Positions 4,993 to 5,207 of a stretch of DNA of 5,207 nt are shown piece by piece (position 1 is the first letter of the stretch; each line of letters opens with the position of its first letter). Below the pieces are notes generated by a model that did no database searches, was not told the origin of the DNA, and saw only the letters and a list, made by a program, of their open reading frames with translations. Location of the stretch: contig CAIWNO010000299.1 of the NCBI GenBank assembly GCA_903914045.1, forward strand, positions 1 to 5,207, given 5' to 3'. This DNA is from an uncultured bacterium (GTDB lineage: Bacteria > Planctomycetota > Phycisphaerae > Phycisphaerales > SM1A02). A program made the position numbers and the translations under genes.

Positions 4993-5207
4993 TTATGTGC
5001 GAGTTGTCCCCGCATGTTGTCCACGGATGCGGTGAATTGCGCTTGTGGTGCTTAAACCCGCACGTAAACCTAAAATGTGCAAAGTTGCATTTATTTTCTT
5101 GACAACTCCCATTTCAGGTATTTGTTCCGGTTGGTAGTCGCCACCCTTGGCGTACACATGCGGGCGCGCCGCTAAAAGTGTTGCGTCCGCGGTGGCCTCA
5201 TCAAACC
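4993..5207 (-). CDS. RfaE2/HldE-type nucleotidyltransferase, C-terminal 70 residues (runs off the right edge)
   Basis: Only the last 70 residues and the TAA are in the window. They read FDEATADATLLAARPHVYAKGGDYQPEQIP, then a variable part, then LGLRAGLSTTSAIHRIRG and a short tail. The KGGDYxPE(E/Q)I segment followed about 25 residues later by (G/C)STTxxIxxI matches the C-terminal part of the cytidylyltransferase-like domain of HldE/RfaE. That enzyme transfers AMP to heptose 1-phosphate for the ADP-heptose of lipopolysaccharide core. The N-terminal HxGH nucleotide-binding motif and any fused sugar kinase domain lie outside, so I cannot tell a stand-alone RfaE2-like enzyme from bifunctional HldE, or confirm the substrate. 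It precedes the HU promoter by 20 bp and is probably a separate transcription unit. Confidence 0.8.
   Translation of the reverse strand, partial: FDEATADATLLAARPHVYAKGGDYQPEQIPEMGVVKKINATLHILGLRAGLSTTSAIHRIRGQHAGTTRT

Overview
All recognisable genes in this window lie on the minus strand, so the biological reading order runs from the right end to the left. The gene set (heptose-phosphate nucleotidyltransferase-like enzyme, HU-type protein, DnaB, an ECF sigma factor with a membrane partner and a helical membrane-anchored protein, and an OppC-type permease) suggests a Gram-negative-type bacterium. Moderate-to-high GC, heavy use of CGCG-rich codons, weak or absent Shine-Dalgarno sequences, and the style of the ECF module and of the OppC and HU proteins point to Planctomycetota, possibly Phycisphaerae. 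That placement is inference; no rRNA or other decisive marker is present.

Right end (4993-5207): the C-terminal 70 residues of an RfaE2/HldE-type nucleotidyltransferase. After it comes a well-formed sigma70-type promoter (4943-4972), then a small HU/IHF-family DNA-binding protein (4572-4880) and, 54 bp further on, a full-length replicative helicase gene, dnaB (3012-4517). HU and DnaB are probably co-transcribed, which would place two chromosome-maintenance proteins in one unit. A perfect 12-bp tandem duplication covers the HU stop codon.

Middle (2755-3011): a 257-bp intergenic region dominated by a 13-bp tandem repeat array of 13 in-register units (2796-2964), with a uniform core and degenerate edges. 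It lies downstream of dnaB and just upstream of the ECF sigma gene. It is the most unusual sequence structure in the window.

Left of that (860-2754): a three-gene module. It consists of an ECF sigma factor that must start at a non-ATG codon (2179-2754), a single-pass membrane protein that is probably its anti-sigma factor (1687-2091), and a membrane-anchored, helix-rich protein with a Gly/Met repeat tail (860-1690). The last two genes overlap by 4 bp (ATGA), indicating translational coupling. The likely logic is a transmembrane signalling switch in which envelope events release the sigma factor; the signal is unknown.

Left end (1-679): the N-terminal 226 residues of an OppC/DppC-family permease subunit, cut by the window edge just as the EAA loop begins. 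No oppB-like gene lies upstream of it. I see no tRNA, rRNA, CRISPR, insertion sequence or prophage gene. The most attractive leads are the 13-bp array and the sigma/anti-sigma/helical-protein module; neither can be called a new system from sequence alone.
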